DNA of 64,000 nt from Acidobacteriota bacterium (GTDB lineage: Bacteria > Acidobacteriota > Terriglobia > Acidiferrales > UBA7541): NCBI GenBank assembly GCA_013286165.1, contig JABDGF010000003.1, forward strand, positions 26,302 to 90,301. Reading direction: 5' to 3'. The notes under the pieces were generated by a model. It had not been told where the DNA came from, did not search any database, and saw only the letters and a list, made by a program, of their open reading frames with translations. Shown in pieces: positions 60,634-64,000 of this stretch. A program made the position numbers and the translations under genes. The first letter of the stretch is position 1. Every line of letters starts with the position of its first letter.

Positions 60634-61017
60634 CTACTTAACGTCGACCTTGGCGCCCGCTTCTTCGAACTTCTTCTTGATCGTCGCGGCTTCGTCCTTG
60701 TTCACGCCTTCCTTCACGGTCTTCGGCGCGCCATCGACCAAGTCCTTGGCTTCCTTCAAGCCCAGGCTCGTCACTTCGCGGACTGCCTTAATCACGTTGA
60801 TCTTGTTCGCGCCCACTTCGGTGAGAACAACGGTGAATTCCGTCTTCTCTTCTGCCGCGCCGCCGCCTGCCGCCGCGCCGCCGCCCGCAACCATCACGGG
60901 AGCTGCTGCCGCTGCCGACACGCCGAACGCTTCTTCGAGTTTCTTCACAAGTTCGGAAGCTTCGAGCAGCGAGAGCGTCTTGATCTCTTCCAAAATCGAT
61001 TCAACTTTGCTGGCCAT
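60634..61017 (-). CDS. rplL: 50S ribosomal protein L7/L12
   Basis: A 127-residue stalk protein. The ATG at 61017 gives the normal [20 protein letters not shown] start, with AGGAGG 12 bases upstream. An ATG at 61029 directly touches that site and is unlikely. An Ala/Gly hinge (about 38-55) links to the conserved C-terminal domain ([34 protein letters not shown]). Confidence 0.96.
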   Translation of the reverse strand: MASKVESILEEIKTLSLLEASELVKKLEEAFGVSAAAAAPVMVAGGGAAAGGGAAEEKTEFTVVLTEVGANKINVIKAVREVTSLGLKEAKDLVDGAPKTVKEGVNKDEAATIKKKFEEAGAKVDVK

Positions 61018-61108
61018 TGCTGTTTCCATCCTCCTGCGAATTTAAAAACTGGAAGTACCCCTGATTCCGGTCTCGCTACTGCAATTGCTTAAACCCGAAC
61101 CAAACTTT

Positions 61109-61645
61109 TTAAGCCGCGGGCGCCGCGAACTTCTCGGCCTTCACCGCTTCGCTCACCACCACCGCCAAATTGCGAATCACCGCGTTGTTCACCGTTGCAA
61201 GGCGCTGCGCCGGCGAATTGAGCATGAACATGATCTTGCTGATCAGTTCTTCCTTCGACGGAAGATCCGACAGCAGCTTGATCTCGTTGATCGAAAGAAC
61301 CTTTCCTTCGACCCAGCCCGCACGGAACTGGAACGCCGGAACGTCCTTCGCAATCTTCGTCAAAACCTTCGCGAGCGAAACTGGATCCGTCTTGGTGTAC
61401 GAGATCGAGTTCGTGCCCTTCAGGTTCTTCAGAATGTCGCCTGCGCCCGTGCCTTCGGCCGCGCGCTCGGCAACCGTGTTCTTCACCACTTCGTAGTGGC
61501 CGCCGGCTGCTTCCACCTGGCGCCGCAGTTGCGTATCCTGCTCAACGGTGATCCCCTGAAACGTCGAAAGGATTACCGTCGAGACGGTCGCCAACTGCGC
61601 CTTCATTTCCTCGGCCTGCTTGATCTTTTCGGACTTCTTCTTCAT
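61109..61645 (-). CDS. rplJ: 50S ribosomal protein L10
   Basis: A 178-residue stalk base protein. [22 protein letters not shown] and [19 protein letters not shown] match L10. The C-terminal helices that bind L7/L12 dimers are present. 63 bases precede the rplL ribosome site. Confidence 0.94.
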   Translation of the reverse strand: MKKKSEKIKQAEEMKAQLATVSTVILSTFQGITVEQDTQLRRQVEAAGGHYEVVKNTVAERAAEGTGAGDILKNLKGTNSISYTKTDPVSLAKVLTKIAKDVPAFQFRAGWVEGKVLSINEIKLLSDLPSKEELISKIMFMLNSPAQRLATVNNAVIRNLAVVVSEAVKAEKFAAPAA

Positions 61646-61673
61646 GCCAACTTCTCCCTCAAATTCGAATTCG

Positions 61674-62393
61674 TTACGCTGCGGCTGCTGCTGTTTCGGC
61701 TTCTGTTTCGTCGATCAGCACGCCCGGACCCATCGTCGAGGTCAGCGTGATTTTCTTGATGTACTTGCCTTTCGCAGCGGCAGGCTTGGCCTTCACCACA
61801 GCCGCCAGCAGCGCATGGGCATTGGCCGCCAGGTTCGATGCAGTGAAGCTGATCTTGCCCACAGGCGAGTGGATCAGGCCCGTCTTGTCGAGACGAAACT
61901 CGACTTTACCGGCCTTGATTTCCGCCACAGCTTTGGCAACATCCGCAGTCACCGTTCCCGTCTTCGGGTTCGGCATCAAGCCGCGCGGACCAAGAACCTT
62001 ACCGAGCTTACCGGCCGAGCGCATCATGTCCGGCGTCGCGATCACCGCTTCGTAATCGGTCCAGCCCTGCTGGATCTTCTCGACCATATCTTCGCCGCCC
62101 ACAAAATCGGCGCCCGCTGCTTCGGCTTCGCGAACCTTGTCGCCCGTCGCGATCACCACCACGCGCTTCGTCTTGCCGAGGCCGTGCGGCAGAACCACCG
62201 TGCCGCGGACCATCTGGTCCGACTGCTTGGCATCGACTCCCAAATTCAGAACCACTTCCACCGTCTCGTCGAACTTCACGAAGTGCGCCTTGCGGAGCAA
62301 TTCCGCGGCTTCTTCGAGCTTGTACGGACGAGCCTCGACCAGCTTGCGTGCCCGGTCGATATTCTTACCGCCTACTTTTGCTCCGCGACCCAT
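61674..62393 (-). CDS. rplA: 50S ribosomal protein L1
   Basis: A 239-residue L1-stalk protein, with [23 protein letters not shown] start, MGPGVLIDE near the end and [30 protein letters not shown] (about 120-150), the L1 signature. It follows rplK by 17 bases. Confidence 0.97.
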   Translation of the reverse strand: MGRGAKVGGKNIDRARKLVEARPYKLEEAAELLRKAHFVKFDETVEVVLNLGVDAKQSDQMVRGTVVLPHGLGKTKRVVVIATGDKVREAEAAGADFVGGEDMVEKIQQGWTDYEAVIATPDMMRSAGKLGKVLGPRGLMPNPKTGTVTADVAKAVAEIKAGKVEFRLDKTGLIHSPVGKISFTASNLAANAHALLAAVVKAKPAAAKGKYIKKITLTSTMGPGVLIDETEAETAAAAA

Positions 62394-62410
62394 CTACGTC
62401 TCCTGTCGAG

Positions 62411-62839
62411 TTACTCCGTCACTTCCAGGCCCATATTGCGCGCCGTGCCCGAAACCGACCGCATCGCTGCTTCCAGATTCGTCGTGTTCAGGTCCGGCAT
62501 TTTCAACTTCGCAATCTCTTCCACCTGCTTCTTGGTGACTTTGCCTACCTTATTGCGGTTCGGTTCTGCCGAACCCTTCACGATGTTCGCCGCGCGCTTC
62601 AGCAGCACCGACGCCGGAGGAGTCTTCAGAATAAAGGTGAACGTCCGGTCGCTGTAGATCGTGACCAGCACCGGAAAAATCATGCCATCCGCTTCCTTCT
62701 GCGTCTTCGCATTGAACTGCTTGCAGAAGTCCATGATGTTCACGCCGTGCGGGCCAAGTGCCGTGCCCACCGGAGGCGCCGGGGTCGCTTTACCCGCCGG
62801 CAACTGCAACTTCACCATTGCTTGAACTTTCTTTGCCAT
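62411..62839 (-). CDS. rplK: 50S ribosomal protein L11
   Basis: A 142-residue GTPase-centre protein. [42 protein letters not shown] start with conserved prolines, and C-terminal [13 protein letters not shown]. It follows nusG by 57 bases. Confidence 0.97.
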   Translation of the reverse strand: MAKKVQAMVKLQLPAGKATPAPPVGTALGPHGVNIMDFCKQFNAKTQKEADGMIFPVLVTIYSDRTFTFILKTPPASVLLKRAANIVKGSAEPNRNKVGKVTKKQVEEIAKLKMPDLNTTNLEAAMRSVSGTARNMGLEVTE

Positions 62840-62896
62840 GTCGTTTCTTCCGCCTTACCTAAATTCGTGCGTGCCTTTTCAAAAACTCTCGCTCTC

Positions 62897-63526
62897 TTAC
62901 TGCGCGACTTTCTCGACCTGCGCGAAATCCAGTTCCACCGGCGTCGAACGGCCGAAGATCGTCACCGAAACCTTCAGCGTCGAACGGTCCGTGTTGACCT
63001 CTTCCACAACGCCCGTGAAGTTCGCAAACGGACCTTCTCCGATGCGCACCTTCTCGCCGCGATCGAACGACAATTTCGGCTTCGGCTTTTCCGCCGTCGT
63101 CGTCGCCCGATTCAAAATGTTCTGCACTTCTTCTTCAGTGAGCGGCGAAGGCGTCTGGCCCGATCCTACGAAACCCGTCACGCGCGGCGTGGAACGCACC
63201 ACGTGCCAGGTGTAGTCATCCATGTCCATCTCGACCAGCACATAGCCCGGGTAGCACATGCGCGGCGAGATCACTTTTTTGCCGTTGCGCACTTCCACCA
63301 CAGACTCGGTCGGGATCACGATCTGCCCGATCTTGTCGGTCAGCCCGAACGCCGCCACGCGGCCTTCGAGGCTTTCCTTCACCTTCTTCTCAAACCCGGA
63401 GTAGGTGTGCACGATGTACCAGTGCTTCGACGTCGCAGCCGTCGGCGCCGCTTCGCCTTCCGGCACTACTGCTGCAGCCGGAACCATCTCGGGTGTATCT
63501 GCGCCTTCAGGAGTGTTTCTTTGCAT
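62897..63526 (-). CDS. nusG: Transcription elongation factor NusG
   Basis: A 209-residue protein. [19 protein letters not shown] starts the NGN domain (about 35-150); the KOW domain (about 155-209) has [25 protein letters not shown]. About 33 low-complexity residues precede the NGN domain, more than in E. coli. The ATG at 63526 overlaps the end of secE by 20 bases; a later ATG at 63487 would shorten the tail. Confidence 0.94.
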   Translation of the reverse strand: MQRNTPEGADTPEMVPAAAVVPEGEAAPTAATSKHWYIVHTYSGFEKKVKESLEGRVAAFGLTDKIGQIVIPTESVVEVRNGKKVISPRMCYPGYVLVEMDMDDYTWHVVRSTPRVTGFVGSGQTPSPLTEEEVQNILNRATTTAEKPKPKLSFDRGEKVRIGEGPFANFTGVVEEVNTDRSTLKVSVTIFGRSTPVELDFAQVEKVAQ

Positions 63527-63800
63527 AGTCCATTAGCCAGCCAATTCCCCTGCTGAATGCGGAATCAGTGAGGAAGAAATAAACGCCAAAAAAAGCCACT
63601 GTGACCGTCACAACCACGGTCGTTGAAATCACATTTGCGCGCGTCGGCCAATTGACGTGCCGCATTTCCGTCTTCACGTCGTGAAGAAAGGAACGCACCC
63701 GCTTCGGCCAGGTCGCCAGTTTTCCCACCGGCTCCATGAGCGAGAATGCGTTGACGGTCTCTTTTTCCTGCTCTCGATTAAATTCCGCTTCTTTCGCCAT
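63507..63800 (-). CDS. secE: Preprotein translocase subunit SecE
   Basis: A 97-residue single-span SecE. RSFLHDVKTEMRHVNWPTRANVISTTVVVTVTVAFFGVYFF carries the conserved VxWP motif before the transmembrane helix (about 60-80). Partner of SecY in the Sec channel. Ends inside the nusG start. Confidence 0.94.
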   Translation of the reverse strand: MAKEAEFNREQEKETVNAFSLMEPVGKLATWPKRVRSFLHDVKTEMRHVNWPTRANVISTTVVVTVTVAFFGVYFFLTDSAFSRGIGWLMDYAKKHS

Positions 63801-63871
63801 CTCGCCTTTTGCCTTCGCCCCGAACCACTTGGCGGCTCACGCCGCCCTTCGCTTCCGATCAGCTTCCAATC

Positions 63872-63946
63872 TGGCAGGGGAGGAGGGATTCGAACCCCCA
63901 CTCTCGGTTTTGGAGACCGATGGTCTACCGTTAAACCTACTCCCCT
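63872..63946 (-). tRNA. tRNA-Trp (anticodon CCA)
   Basis: A 75-base cloverleaf on the minus strand: acceptor AGGGGAG/CTCCCCT, D-arm, anticodon stem TCGGT/ACCGA with loop CTCCAAA (anticodon CCA), variable loop, T-arm with GGTTCGAATCC, discriminator G and encoded CCA tail. Upstream of secE, the usual bacterial arrangement. Confidence 0.95.
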
Positions 63947-64000
63947 AAAGCGTCGGAAGCCTGCCAGTTGCAGGACATCCGACTTGATTCCGAATGTGCG

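Overview
The window looks like a chromosomal segment of an Acidobacteriota bacterium (Terriglobia-like). The evidence is the high-GC coding style, a PadR regulator next to a 'duplicated orphan' FtsX/MacB-type permease (a hallmark of acidobacteria), an RNA polymerase beta subunit with a Cys-rich insertion in its N-terminal part, and short dispersed palindromes in many intergenic gaps. No rRNA, IS element, prophage or CRISPR array is visible. One tRNA gene (Trp, CCA) lies at the right edge.

Left part (1-13 kb): a lipoprotein lytic transglycosylase with three LysM domains; a small acidic/lysine-rich histone-H1-like protein; a HipA-like kinase plus DUF3037 pair; an FAD amine/amino-acid oxidase; then a leftward operon lpd - lipB - E1alpha - E1beta - small ORF - E2. 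This operon encodes a 2-oxoacid dehydrogenase complex with its own octanoyltransferase. Its promoter is visible upstream of lpd, and E1alpha carries an unusual long low-complexity tail.

Middle (13-29 kb): CPBP protease, DksA/TraR protein, ComF-like phosphoribosyltransferase, HNH endonuclease, an uncharacterised 520-residue protein with a C-terminal PD-(D/E)XK-like nuclease motif, an FxLYD-like membrane protein, a metallophosphoesterase, queA, an RlmI-like methyltransferase, clpB, htpX, an anchored coiled-coil protein, a 56-residue basic protein, nagA and a glutaredoxin.

29-39 kb: a leftward F1Fo-ATP synthase operon (b', b, delta, alpha, gamma, beta, epsilon) without the a and c subunits, behind a good sigma70-type promoter; a GlcG/HbpS protein; glutaryl-CoA dehydrogenase; class II fructose bisphosphatase; an anchored hypothetical protein.

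39-51 kb: a zinc-ribbon/XRE regulator, a 700-bp gap, an HD-domain protein, PadR plus permease, a DciA-like helicase loader, gatCA, a DinB-like protein, a MerR-like small protein, a secreted protein and a hybrid PAS histidine kinase.

51-64 kb: the classic transcription/translation cluster read leftward: tRNA-Trp, secE, nusG, rplK, rplA, rplJ, rplL, rpoB, rpoC, ending in a strong terminator. As given, rpoB is broken by one extra base in a seven-T run. This is most likely a sequence error, but it deserves a check because the gene is essential.

The most promising unexplained items are the nuclease-like 520-residue protein, the HipA-like/DUF3037 pair with an altered catalytic motif, the zinc-ribbon insertion in RpoB, the E1alpha tail with the neighbouring 83-residue ORF, and the families of intergenic palindromes.
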